Assembly (NCBI RefSeq): GCF_000973105.1
Contig: NC_015844.1
Span: 1,422,501 to 1,486,500 of the forward strand
Reading direction: 5' to 3'
DNA length: 64,000 nt
Source of the DNA: Zobellia galactanivorans
GTDB lineage: Bacteria > Bacteroidota > Bacteroidia > Flavobacteriales > Flavobacteriaceae
The translations under genes and the position numbers were made by a program. Of the stretch, positions 44,313 to 53,311 are shown one piece after another; positions within the stretch are counted from its first letter, which is position 1; every line of letters begins with the position of its first letter. Below the pieces are notes generated by a model. It made no database searches and was not told the origin of the DNA. It worked only from the letters and a program-made list of their open reading frames with translations.

Positions 44313-45086
44313 ATGAAATTATCCATTGTCAAAATAGGCGGTAACGTCATTGAAAACAAAGAAGAACTTTCTAAGTTCCTAAAGGCGTTTTCCGAATTGG
44401 ACGGCCCGAAAATCTTGGTCCATGGCGGCGGAAAACTCGCCACCCAACTGGGCAAAAGGCTGGGCATAGAATCGAAACTCATCGGCGGACGCCGCATTAC
44501 CGATGCCCAAAGCCTCGAACTCATTACCATGGTCTATGGCGGACTCGTAAACAAGAACATCGTGGCCGAACTACAATCCCTTAACTGTAATGCCATTGGA
44601 CTCAGTGGCGCCGACGGCAATACCATTCAAGCCCACAAACGACCCGTAAAGGATATCGATTACGGCTTTGCAGGCGATGTTGACGGCGTGAGCGCCCCAA
44701 CGGTCTCCAAACTCTTGGAAGCGGGACTTACCCCTGTTTTCTGTGCCATGACGCATGATGGAAAGGGACAATTACTGAACACCAACGCAGATACCATAGC
44801 CTCTGAACTATCCATTGGCATGAGCGAAAACTACGAAACCACCCTGTATTATTGTTTTGAAAAAAAGGGGGTTTTAATGGACGTAAACGATGACGCATCG
44901 GTGGTAAAACACATCGATAGCCAATCGTACCAAAGTTTACTTGAGCAGAACGTCATCGCTGACGGCATGCTTCCCAAAATGGAAAATTGCTTTCACGCCC
45001 TAAAACGAAACGTACACCAGGTACGTATTGGCGATATCGGCATGCTCGACCCTAAATCTACTTTATTCACGACCCTCACCCTATAA
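44313..45086 (+). CDS. argB: Acetylglutamate (N-acylglutamate) kinase
   Basis: Phosphorylates the N-acylglutamate. 257 residues: MKLSIVKIGGNVIENKEEL, LVHGGGKLATQLGKRLGI, GLSGADGNTIQAHKR, and near the C-terminus GGML-type segment A-D-G-M-L-P-K-M-E. Normal length; the N-terminal helix of arginine-inhibited hexameric enzymes is absent, so strong allosteric inhibition by arginine is not expected, which makes gene-level control more relevant (inference). Confidence 0.95.
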   Translation: MKLSIVKIGGNVIENKEELSKFLKAFSELDGPKILVHGGGKLATQLGKRLGIESKLIGGRRITDAQSLELITMVYGGLVNKNIVAELQSLNCNAIGLSGADGNTIQAHKRPVKDIDYGFAGDVDGVSAPTVSKLLEAGLTPVFCAMTHDGKGQLLNTNADTIASELSIGMSENYETTLYYCFEKKGVLMDVNDDASVVKHIDSQSYQSLLEQNVIADGMLPKMENCFHALKRNVHQVRIGDIGMLDPKSTLFTTLTL

Positions 45087-45088
45087 AA

Positions 45089-46159
45089 ATGGAACAAGCA
45101 GCATTAACGCAAAAAGCGATAGAATTACTAAAGGAACTGATTTCGATACAATCGTTTTCATCGGAGGAAGACAAAACTGCCGACGCCATTGAAAACTGGT
45201 TCAAAGCTTTTGACATTCCCTTTAAACGACACCTTAATAACGTGTATGCGGTGAACAAGCACTTCGACGAAAGCAAGCCCACGCTTCTTCTCAATTCGCA
45301 CCACGATACGGTGAAACCGAATTCGGCCTATACGCGAGACCCCTTCCTTCCGCATATCGAGGATGGCAAACTTTATGGATTGGGCAGTAACGATGCAGGT
45401 GGCGCCTTGGTTTCCCTTATTGCTACCTTTACACACTACTACGCCGAAGAAAACCTCAACCACAACATTTTGATGGTAGCTTCTATGGAAGAAGAAAGTT
45501 CCGGGCCCAATAGCCTTAGGGGACTTTTACCACACCTACCCAAAATTGACGTAGCCATAGTGGGCGAACCTACGTTATTGGATTTGGCCATAGCCGAAAA
45601 GGGATTGGTTGTTTTTGATGCAGTCATCAAAGGTACACCATCGCATGCCGCACATCCGAACGACAACAACTCCATTTACAACACCATAGAAGTTTTGGAG
45701 TGGTTCAAAAATTATAAGTTCGACAGGGTTTCCGACGCACTCGGACCCGTAAAATTAACGGTCACACAAATTAACGGAGGTTCCCAACACAATGTCGTTC
45801 CTGCGCAGGTAGACTTGGTTATAGATGTAAGGGTGAACGATAAATACACGAATAGTGAAATTGCCGAAATCTTAAAAAAGGAAGCACCTTGCGAACTAAA
45901 GGAGCGCTCTTTAAAACTGAACTCTTCGGCCATTGATATAAACCACCCTTTAGTGCAGTCGGGAATCGCATTGGGAAGAAAGACCTACGGCTCGCCTACA
46001 CTCTCCGATCAAGCGGCCCTGAGCTGTCAATCATTGAAATTGGGCCCTGGCGATAGTACCCGTTCGCATTCTGCCGATGAATATATTTACGTTCATGAAA
46101 TTGAAGAGGGAATTGATCTGTACATTAACTTATTAAAAGGATTCTTAAAACAGAATTAA
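45089..46159 (+). CDS. argE: N-acyl-citrulline/ornithine deacylase, M20 family
   Basis: 356-residue zinc peptidase of family M20. Metal sites: LLLNSHHDTVKPN (His-Asp), GLGSNDAGGALVS (bridging Asp), M-E-E-E-S-S-G (catalytic Glu and ligand), and a C-terminal His in STRSHSADEYIYV. In this pathway it removes the acyl group after carbamoylation, giving citrulline for argG. It follows argB by 2 bases and is followed by a long hairpin. Confidence 0.92.
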   Translation: MEQAALTQKAIELLKELISIQSFSSEEDKTADAIENWFKAFDIPFKRHLNNVYAVNKHFDESKPTLLLNSHHDTVKPNSAYTRDPFLPHIEDGKLYGLGSNDAGGALVSLIATFTHYYAEENLNHNILMVASMEEESSGPNSLRGLLPHLPKIDVAIVGEPTLLDLAIAEKGLVVFDAVIKGTPSHAAHPNDNNSIYNTIEVLEWFKNYKFDRVSDALGPVKLTVTQINGGSQHNVVPAQVDLVIDVRVNDKYTNSEIAEILKKEAPCELKERSLKLNSSAIDINHPLVQSGIALGRKTYGSPTLSDQAALSCQSLKLGPGDSTRSHSADEYIYVHEIEEGIDLYINLLKGFLKQN

Positions 46160-46214
46160 GTACTGAGTACAAAGTATTAAGTTTCACTTAATCTTAGACT
46201 TTGTACTTCGTACT
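46159..46214 (+). repeat. Long imperfect hairpin between argE and argH
   Basis: A stem beginning at the argE stop codon: AGTACTGAGTACAAAGT pairs with ACTTTGTACTTCGTACT with two mismatches, and an inner AAGT/ACTT extension with a small loop. There is no T-run, so it is not a classic terminator. Repeated TACT/AGTAC units suggest a mobile small repeat; it may protect or cut the transcript. Confidence 0.7.
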
Positions 46215-46235
46215 GATTACTCAATACTTATAAAA

Positions 46236-47516
46236 ATGAAACTCTGGGACAAAGGCTTTAGCACCGACAAAAAAATAGACCATTTCACCGTGGGAAACGA
46301 CCGCGAACTCGATCTGCACTTGGCGAAGTACGACGTGATCGCTTCGCAGGCCCACGCCAAAATGCTGGGTAAAATAGGATTGTTGACCGATGAGGAAACC
46401 TCGGACTTGGTCAAAGAATTGGATGCCATTGCCGAAACCATTGAAAAGGGTGAATTCACCATCGAGGATTCGTTTGAGGACATGCACTCCAAAATAGAGT
46501 ACGTACTCACCGAAAAACTAGGGGACACCGGTAAAAAAATACATACGGCCCGATCGCGAAACGACCAGGTTTTGGTGGCCATGCACCTCTACCTGAAGAA
46601 CGAACTGACCGAGATAAAATCGGGAACCAAGGAACTGTTTGATTTGTTATTGGAACTTGCCGAGAAATACAAAGACGTATTACTTCCTGGGTATACCCAC
46701 TTACAAATTGCCATGCCATCTTCTTTTGGCCTATGGTTATCGGCCTATGCGGAGAGCCTTATCGACGATTTGTATTTTGTCGATGCCGCCTATAAAGTGG
46801 CCGACCAAAACCCCTTGGGAAGCGCTGCGGGTTACGGAAGTTCCTTCCCCATAGACCGTAGTTTTACGACCAAGGAAATGGGTTTTGAGACCCTGAAATA
46901 CAACGTAGTCGCCGCTCAAATGGGCCGGGGCAAGGTGGAAAAAGCTACAGCCTTCGGGATGGCCAATATTGCCGCTACCCTATCAAAACTGGCCATGGAC
47001 ATCTGCCTGTACATGAGCCAGAATTTCAACTTTTTGTCCTTTCCCGACGAACTGACTACCGGTAGTAGCATTATGCCGCACAAAAAGAACCCCGATGTTT
47101 TTGAATTGGTTCGAGGCAAGTGCAACAAGCTACAGAGCATTCCCAACCAGTTGACCTTGGTCATCAACAACCTGCCCAGTGGCTACCACAGGGACCTGCA
47201 ATTGGTAAAGGAAATCATCGTGCCCGCCATTCAGGACATGAAGGCCTGTTTGGAAATATTGACTTTCAGCCTTAAGGAAATGAAAGTGAACAAAGGCATA
47301 CTGGAAGACCCCAAATACGACTATCTCTTTAGTGTCGATACACTGAACGAACTCGTACAGAGCGGCATGCCCTTTAGGGACGCCTATAAAAAAATGGGGA
47401 TGGAGATCCAGGAAGGCACCTTTACCCCTAAACGCGACATTCATCATACCCATGAAGGTAGTTTAGGAAATTTGTGTTTGGAGGAAATTAAAGGGAAGAT
47501 GGACAAGATTTCTTAA
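46236..47516 (+). CDS. argH: Argininosuccinate lyase
   Basis: Last step: argininosuccinate to arginine and fumarate. 426 residues: MKLWDKGFSTDKKIDHFTVG, IHTARSRNDQVLVAMHLYLK, PGYTHLQIAMPSSFGLW and the fumarase/ASL signature G-S-S-I-M-P-H-K-K-N-P-D with the catalytic Ser. Somewhat shorter than E. coli ArgH (457) but complete. It closes the arginine operon. Confidence 0.96.
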   Translation: MKLWDKGFSTDKKIDHFTVGNDRELDLHLAKYDVIASQAHAKMLGKIGLLTDEETSDLVKELDAIAETIEKGEFTIEDSFEDMHSKIEYVLTEKLGDTGKKIHTARSRNDQVLVAMHLYLKNELTEIKSGTKELFDLLLELAEKYKDVLLPGYTHLQIAMPSSFGLWLSAYAESLIDDLYFVDAAYKVADQNPLGSAAGYGSSFPIDRSFTTKEMGFETLKYNVVAAQMGRGKVEKATAFGMANIAATLSKLAMDICLYMSQNFNFLSFPDELTTGSSIMPHKKNPDVFELVRGKCNKLQSIPNQLTLVINNLPSGYHRDLQLVKEIIVPAIQDMKACLEILTFSLKEMKVNKGILEDPKYDYLFSVDTLNELVQSGMPFRDAYKKMGMEIQEGTFTPKRDIHHTHEGSLGNLCLEEIKGKMDKIS

Positions 47517-47547
47517 ATTGGACAAGGTATCACAGAAATAAGGCTTC

Positions 47548-49152
47548 ATGAGAACGCATAAACAGTACATTCATTTATTTTTTTTGATTTTAGTAATGGT
47601 AGTGGCGCCAAGTATAAATGCCCAAGACACCTATCAAAGGAATACGTCCGCCGATGTACAGAACTATGTGTTCGCCCTTCGCCTATCCGACGAATCAAAC
47701 AAGATAAAGGGCGAGGCCGAAATTACGGTGGCCTTTAAAAACGGGGTAAATCCCTTTGCCTTGGACCTCATTGCCCAATCGGGAAATTACGGTATGGATG
47801 TTTCCGGTGTTTTTGAAGGTGATACCCCGGCCAACTACAGCTATGAGGGAAATAAAATAAAAATTGCCCCTGGCCCATCCGAAGAAAAAACCCGCACCTA
47901 CCGAGTGCTGTATGAAGGTATTCCTGAAAGGGGACTCGTTATAGACACCACCAAATTCGGACAGCGTTCCTTCTTTGGCGATAACTGGCCGAACTTGGCA
48001 AGGCATTGGCTTCCATCGGTAGACCACCCTTACGACAAGGCATCGGTAGAGTTCCGGATTACGGCCCCCGCCCATTACGACGTGGTGGCCACGGGCGAAA
48101 AAATAGAGGAAAGCAACCTGGGCAACGGCCTAAAGCTCACCAGCTATAAAGAACCGGCCCCGGTAGCCATGAAAGTCGTGACCATTGGGGTTACCAAATT
48201 TGCGAGCAAACTATTGGACGAGGTTTACGATATTCCCGTTTCGGCCTGGGTATATCCCGAAAACCGACTTGAGGGTTTTTCCGATTACGGGGTGGCCACC
48301 AAAGTATTAAAATACTTTATCGACAACATTGGTCCGTATTCCTACGCCAAACTCGCCAATATGCAGGCCAAGACCCAGTGGGGCGGATTGGAAAACGCTG
48401 GTACCATTGCCTATTTTGAAAATTCCGTTACCGGAAAAAACGAGGTAGAAGGACTCATAGCCCACGAAGTCGCCCACCAATGGTTTGGCAATTCGGCCAG
48501 TGAAAAGGACTGGAACCATGTGTGGCTCAGTGAAGGTTTTGCTACCTACTTTGCTATACTCTATCAGGAAAGTGTGTACGGCAATGAGAAGCGAAAAGAA
48601 GAATTGGAGCTTGATCGCAAGCAAATCATCGACTACTACCTAAAGCATCCCTCACCCATTATAGACCCTAGCATTACCGACCCGATGAAAGTGTTAAGTG
48701 TCAACACCTATCAAAAAGGCGGTTGGGTATTGAACATGCTACGCCATAAGCTTGGCGATGAAAGCTTTTGGAAAGGCATACGGACCTATTACAAAGCTTT
48801 TCAGAACTCGAACGCCATATCGGCCGACTTCCAGAAAATAATGGAGGAGGTTTCCGGAGAAGACCTAGAGACCTTCTTTCAGCAATGGCTTTTCACCAAA
48901 GGACACCCAGAACTCAAATGGGACTGGAGTTACAACAAGAGAAAGCTACAAATCAACATAGCGCAGCTCCAAAAACATCACATTTTTAAATTTCCCTTGG
49001 AAATAGGGGTCATAAAAGACGGTAGGATTACGACCTACACAACAGAAATCGATACGGCCGTAAAAAAGCATACCATAAAAATGGATTCTAAACCCGACAA
49101 GGTAATCCTAGACCCGGAATCTTGGCTGTTGTTTGAGGAAAAGAACGATTAG
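47548..49152 (+). CDS. M1-family metallopeptidase, exported
   Basis: 534-residue zinc aminopeptidase-type protein with a signal peptide (about 1-25, ends N-A-Q). Exopeptidase motif W-G-G-L-E-N-A-G (in place of G-A-M-E-N) and zinc site H-E-V-A-H-Q-W-F-G with the second Glu ligand in L-S-E-G-F-A-T-Y-F. An N-terminal beta domain (about 30-230) precedes the catalytic domain. It lacks the long C-terminal helical domain of larger M1 enzymes. Confidence 0.92.
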   Translation: MRTHKQYIHLFFLILVMVVAPSINAQDTYQRNTSADVQNYVFALRLSDESNKIKGEAEITVAFKNGVNPFALDLIAQSGNYGMDVSGVFEGDTPANYSYEGNKIKIAPGPSEEKTRTYRVLYEGIPERGLVIDTTKFGQRSFFGDNWPNLARHWLPSVDHPYDKASVEFRITAPAHYDVVATGEKIEESNLGNGLKLTSYKEPAPVAMKVVTIGVTKFASKLLDEVYDIPVSAWVYPENRLEGFSDYGVATKVLKYFIDNIGPYSYAKLANMQAKTQWGGLENAGTIAYFENSVTGKNEVEGLIAHEVAHQWFGNSASEKDWNHVWLSEGFATYFAILYQESVYGNEKRKEELELDRKQIIDYYLKHPSPIIDPSITDPMKVLSVNTYQKGGWVLNMLRHKLGDESFWKGIRTYYKAFQNSNAISADFQKIMEEVSGEDLETFFQQWLFTKGHPELKWDWSYNKRKLQINIAQLQKHHIFKFPLEIGVIKDGRITTYTTEIDTAVKKHTIKMDSKPDKVILDPESWLLFEEKND

Positions 49153-49203
49153 AGAAACGATAAAATCTAGATTTTCGGTTAAAAAAGTTCTAGAAAAGAC
49201 AAA

Positions 49204-49221
49204 ACCGATACGAATATCGGT
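49204..49221 (-). terminator. Hairpin terminator between convergent genes
   Basis: ACCGATA-CGAA-TATCGGT, a 7-bp stem with a CGAA loop. Reading leftward it is followed by TTTTGTCTTTT, so it fits best as the terminator of the pseudouridine synthase gene; it may also slow rightward transcription from the M1 gene. Nothing else is seen in 49153-49351. Confidence 0.6.
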
Positions 49222-49351
49222 CTTAAGGCTTGTTGCCGTTTACTTAAACAAATAAACTATGACACAAAGATGTAGCTTTTATAACTTTCAAAAGTTACCT
49301 TAACCTTACTTTATGGTTATCGAATCCAATCTATTTCCAGTATCGATTCGA

Positions 49352-50197
49352 TTATTTAATCATACCCAAATTCACTACCTCCTGTTCGGTCAGGTAGCGC
49401 CAATGTCCCCTAGGTAAATCTTTTTTGGTAAGACTTCCATAAACCACACGGTCTAGTTTTATGATATCATAACCCAAGGTCTCAAAAATACGTTGAACGA
49501 TGTTGGTTCGCGTACTGAAAATCTCCATCCCAACTTGGGTTTTAGGAGCCTTGTCTACAAAACTGATATCTTGTACCCTCACCACTTTCTCGTCAACGGT
49601 AAGACCGTCTTGGATCTTCTTCATGTCCGCACTACGCAAAGGTTTGTTCAATTCGATATGAAAAATCTTTCGCAATCCGTTTTTAGGACTGTTCAGACGT
49701 TTGGTCAATTCGCCGTCATTGGTAAACAACAGGAGTCCTGTCGTATCTTTACTCAGTTTACCAACAGGCTTGAGCTCTGTTTTTGTCGCTTTGGAAATCA
49801 GGCCTAGGGCCGTACGTCTCCCCTGCTCATTTCTGCTGGCAGTAGTAAAGTCCTTCGGCTTATTCAGTAGTACGTACTCTTTTTTAATAGGGTTCAACAA
49901 GCGACCATCGAATTTTACTTCGTCGGTAATTTTCACTTTATACCCCATCTCGGTTACCGGTTTTCCATTTACGGTCACACTGCCCGCGGAAATATAAATA
50001 TCAGCTTCCCTACGTGAACATACGCCAGAATTGGCCACATATTTGTTCAAACGCATCACGTTGGGATCGGATGGCGCCTTAGGTGCTTCCGTATTCTTTT
50101 TTAAAGGTGAATTGCCACGAGCATAACTCTTCTTTCGAAAAGTACCACCTTGCCTCCCTGAGGCTCTCTTATCATTGTTGGAATCTGATCTGCCCAT
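49352..50197 (-). CDS. rRNA pseudouridine synthase (RluB/RsuA family)
   Basis: 281 residues: a basic, disordered N-terminus (about 1-45), an S4 RNA-binding domain (about 46-105, MRLNKYVANSGVCSRREADIYISAG) and the catalytic domain with P-V-G-K-L-S-K-D-T-T-G-L-L-L-F-T-N-D-G-E-L (catalytic Asp in K-D-T). It isomerises a uridine in 23S or 16S rRNA. Gene-end context: after the nitrilase gene, probably with its own promoter. Confidence 0.93.
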   Translation of the reverse strand: MGRSDSNNDKRASGRQGGTFRKKSYARGNSPLKKNTEAPKAPSDPNVMRLNKYVANSGVCSRREADIYISAGSVTVNGKPVTEMGYKVKITDEVKFDGRLLNPIKKEYVLLNKPKDFTTASRNEQGRRTALGLISKATKTELKPVGKLSKDTTGLLLFTNDGELTKRLNSPKNGLRKIFHIELNKPLRSADMKKIQDGLTVDEKVVRVQDISFVDKAPKTQVGMEIFSTRTNIVQRIFETLGYDIIKLDRVVYGSLTKKDLPRGHWRYLTEQEVVNLGMIK

Positions 50198-50211
50198 ATC
50201 TATAATTTATG

Positions 50212-50219
50212 CAAAGGTA
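50212..50219 (-). promoter_or_regulatory. Putative -7 element (TACCTTTG) for pseudouridine synthase gene
   Basis: Perfect TAnnTTTG on the minus strand, 14 bases before the start codon and just past the nitrilase stop. The -33 element is not clear. Confidence 0.45.
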
Positions 50220-50222
50220 GCT

Positions 50223-51173
50223 TTAATCTTTGAACTCTACGGTAGATTGACGCTCCCGATTTACGGTAAGCTTCGTTACATCCGGTCTTGAATAGTGCCC
50301 TACGGGATCAAAATTTTGGCGTTCTTCGTAAACCCTGTTAAAATCGAGGCTGTGATACAACAGGCCTTCCCTATCTATTACAGGCTCAACCAACCATTCC
50401 CCATCAGGACCCGCTATACAAGATCCTCCATTGGCCATCACTTCGGGTGCCTTTTTTAATATTTCAGATAAATGCGGGGTCGTTTCAGGAAAATCTTCCC
50501 TTTTCATCAACGAAGAAACGGAAACCACAAAACTGCGGGACTCGCGTGCTATAAAACGTGTAATATCCCTTGTATTGTGATCGCTCCCTGGCCAAACGGC
50601 AATATGCAAATTTTCTCCCTGTCCGTAAAGGGCGGTTCTCGGCAATGGCATCCAGTTCTCCCAACAGTTGAGTCCTCCAACGGTAAATTCCTTTAGGGGA
50701 TGAACCTGAAGTCCGTTTCCATCACCCGGCGCCCACGTCAGGCGTTCGTCATAAGTAGGCTGCAATTTACGGTGTACCGACTTGATTTTACCATTTGCAT
50801 CAATGTATACCAAGGAACAGTACAAACTATGTCCTCCCCTATTCCGGGCCCTTTCTATCATTCCCAAATAAACAGCTATCTTGTTCTCTTGCGCCAGTTT
50901 ACATACCGAATCAAGTTCGCCCGTTTCAACCTGTACGGCATTGCTGGCGTAGTGGGCATACAGTTCTTTATTGACCTTGGTATCCCAAGCGGCACCATCG
51001 GTCAAGGCCAACCAGAACGGATAACCGGGCAAAAGGGCTTCACCAAAAACCACAAGCTCCGCTTTTTCAACCGCGGCTTCCTGAATGCAAGCCTCTATTT
51101 TTTTAAGCGTCGCTTCCTTATTCAACCACACCGGGGCGATTTGGGCCATGGCCACTTTCAGTATATTTTCCAT
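50223..51173 (-). CDS. Nitrilase-family carbon-nitrogen hydrolase
   Basis: 316 residues with the full catalytic triad: Glu45 in V-V-F-G-E-A-L-L-P-G-Y-P, Lys136 in S-V-H-R-K-L-Q-P-T-Y and Cys170 in G-G-L-N-C-W-E-N-W-M-P. The P-G-Y-P-x-W and C-W-E-N context is that of true nitrilases rather than amidases. Substrate unknown. Its start overlaps the end of the UbiA gene by one base, so they are co-transcribed. Confidence 0.92.
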   Translation of the reverse strand: MENILKVAMAQIAPVWLNKEATLKKIEACIQEAAVEKAELVVFGEALLPGYPFWLALTDGAAWDTKVNKELYAHYASNAVQVETGELDSVCKLAQENKIAVYLGMIERARNRGGHSLYCSLVYIDANGKIKSVHRKLQPTYDERLTWAPGDGNGLQVHPLKEFTVGGLNCWENWMPLPRTALYGQGENLHIAVWPGSDHNTRDITRFIARESRSFVVSVSSLMKREDFPETTPHLSEILKKAPEVMANGGSCIAGPDGEWLVEPVIDREGLLYHSLDFNRVYEERQNFDPVGHYSRPDVTKLTVNRERQSTVEFKD

Positions 51174-52078
51174 TATAAAATCCTATTTAATACTAAGTCG
51201 ACATCTATCAAGAGAATGCTAAAAACACCTACGATGATGATCAGTTTAAGAATGTTGTGCAACCACACATAATCTTTCTTTGATTGTGACCTAACCAACA
51301 GCACCAAGAACAGGATCAAAAGGAGCACACAGGCCATAAAATAGTAATTCATATACCCTACATCAAACTTAAGGATCAATAACAGGGAAGGGATCAAGGT
51401 GAGCAAGATCAAAATCGAAATAAGTATCTTAGAAACCTTTCCCCCATATAAAATAGGAATGGTCTTATAGTTGTGTACCAAGTCCCCTTTTATATTTTCA
51501 AGATCTTTTATCATCTCACGGGCCAAAATGAGGAGAAACAAGAACATGGCATGTACGAATATGACCGTTTCAAAATTCTTGTAATAGACGAATACCGCAA
51601 AAAAGGGTGCGATGGCCAAGGTTGCGGAAACAAAATTGCCCACAAAGGGCAGTCGCTTTAACTTATGCGAATACAGCCAAATACCAAAAATATAGGCCGA
51701 AAAGAAAAACACGGCCTTAAACGAAACATAGCTTGCCGCTATGACCGCCAAGAAGTTAAGGATAAAGTAAGTACTGAGCTTGAACTGCTGACTGATAAAC
51801 CGGTCGATCATGCTCTTTCTCGGCTTATTGATCAAGTCTTTTTCGGCATCGTAAAAATTGTTGATGATATAGCCTCCGGCAATGACCAAGGCCGATGATA
51901 CGACAATAAGAAAAAGGTTTAGGTCAAAAATTACCTGGCGAAGCGGTAATTGGTGGGCCAATATGTAAATGGACGCCAAATACTGGGCTAAAATGACCAT
52001 TAAGATATTGTAGCCGCGAACCACAGAAAACAGACCAAATACCTTTAATAGTAAAAGCCTATGTTTTCTACTAAGCAT
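51173..52078 (-). CDS. UbiA-family prenyltransferase
   Basis: 301-residue polytopic membrane enzyme (about eight helices). First Asp-rich motif N-N-F-Y-D-A-E-K-D-L-I-N-K-P (about 65-78) and a second region R-E-M-I-K-D-L-E-N-I-K-G-D (about 188-200). The sequence is of the geranylgeranylglycerol-phosphate geranylgeranyltransferase-like group common beside mevalonate genes in Bacteroidota. It should use an isoprenyl diphosphate from the pathway encoded next door. Confidence 0.88.
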   Translation of the reverse strand: MLSRKHRLLLLKVFGLFSVVRGYNILMVILAQYLASIYILAHQLPLRQVIFDLNLFLIVVSSALVIAGGYIINNFYDAEKDLINKPRKSMIDRFISQQFKLSTYFILNFLAVIAASYVSFKAVFFFSAYIFGIWLYSHKLKRLPFVGNFVSATLAIAPFFAVFVYYKNFETVIFVHAMFLFLLILAREMIKDLENIKGDLVHNYKTIPILYGGKVSKILISILILLTLIPSLLLILKFDVGYMNYYFMACVLLLILFLVLLVRSQSKKDYVWLHNILKLIIIVGVFSILLIDVDLVLNRIL

Positions 52079-52090
52079 GTGTATGTCTTT

Positions 52091-53029
52091 TTAGAAGTTG
52101 TAGACCACTTCCAAATTATAGCCTTTCAATGCTTTTTTTGCTTTTTCCAAATCTTGTGCAAAACCTAGGATGTAACCACCGCCACCGGAACCACAAAGTT
52201 TGAGGTAGTAGTCGTTGGTCTCGATACCTTTTTTCCATAAGTCATGAAATTTGGCAGGTATCATAGGCTTGAAATTATCGAGTACAACATGAGACAATTG
52301 CTTCAAGTTGCCAAAAAGTGATTTTACGTTACCGCTTACAAAATCTTCTACGCAGGCATCGGTGTGTTTGATGAACTGGTCTTTGAGCATATTACGAAAA
52401 CCCTCTTGCTTCATCTTTTCCATAAAGATCTGGACCATGGGCGCAGTCTCGCCCGTTGACCCACTATCCAACAAGAATACGGCACCCTTGCCCTGGGGGT
52501 TTTGGGTAGGTATACTCGTTGATTCGATATTGTCTTTTGAATTGATCAAGATAGGAATACTCAAATAGCTGTTCAAAGGATCAAGGCCTGAAGATTTTCC
52601 GTGGAAAAAGGACTCCATTTTACCAAAAATATCTTTTAACCTCAACAGTTTCTCCCTTGTCAAGTTCTCTAAAACCGTAATCTTATCTTGCGCGTATTTG
52701 TCATAAATAGCCGCCACGAGCGCACCACTACTGCCCACACCATAACCTTGCGGAATGGAACTATCAAAATACATTCCCCTGGCCACGTCGGCTTTCATCG
52801 CATCAAAATCAAAAGAAACCAAATCAGGACTGTTTTTATGCACCATTTCAAGATAGCCCACGTACTCACGAAGGCTTGCGTTGGATTTCCTAGCTGTATC
52901 CGACGGATTTTCATCGGTCTTCAATGCTCCCTTAAAAAAATTATAGGGAATGGAAAGTCCTTTCGAATCTTTGATGATCCCATATTCCCCGAAGAGAAGT
53001 ATTTTAGAATAAAACAATGGTCCTTTCAT
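52091..53029 (-). CDS. mvk: Mevalonate kinase
   Basis: 312-residue GHMP kinase: KILLFGEYGIIKDSKGLS at the start, the ATP loop S-S-I-P-Q-G-Y-G-V-G-S-S-G-A-L-V, GKSSGLDPLNSYLSIP and the C-terminal LKLCGSGGGGYILGF. Phosphorylates mevalonate in isoprenoid synthesis. In the same strand after mvaD. Its GHMP relative at the window start may do the next phosphorylation. Confidence 0.9.
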   Translation of the reverse strand: MKGPLFYSKILLFGEYGIIKDSKGLSIPYNFFKGALKTDENPSDTARKSNASLREYVGYLEMVHKNSPDLVSFDFDAMKADVARGMYFDSSIPQGYGVGSSGALVAAIYDKYAQDKITVLENLTREKLLRLKDIFGKMESFFHGKSSGLDPLNSYLSIPILINSKDNIESTSIPTQNPQGKGAVFLLDSGSTGETAPMVQIFMEKMKQEGFRNMLKDQFIKHTDACVEDFVSGNVKSLFGNLKQLSHVVLDNFKPMIPAKFHDLWKKGIETNDYYLKLCGSGGGGYILGFAQDLEKAKKALKGYNLEVVYNF

Positions 53030-53251
53030 TATCTAGTTGATTAGATATGCTGCAAAAATACGAAATATCCCTTTGATGCTTCTATAATTCTGCCCCACAA
53101 CACGATTAAAGCTACAATTTTATCTATTAAAACCCACAACTTGCTTTCAATAAGTCGAATCGAAAGAACAATTCTTACCTATCACTGGCCCAATTGGTTA
53201 TCCGCTTTTAATAAAGACATGCCCTATATACGTTTTTTCCTCCGCTATGGA

Positions 53252-53301
53252 TTAAAGCGGCACGTACTTCTTAAAGCACTAACGGCGACCGCCGCTTTTA
53301 A
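53252..53301. repeat. Long hairpin in the mvaD-mvk gap
   Basis: TTAAAGCGGC pairs with GCCGCTTTTAA over one bulged base, around a loop that itself contains CGGCG/CGCCG. It lies in the 282-base gap 53030-53311, 10 bases after the mvaD stop on the minus strand. No T-run follows, so termination is doubtful. I see no gene in the gap. Confidence 0.5.
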
Positions 53302-53311
53302 TTATGAAGTT

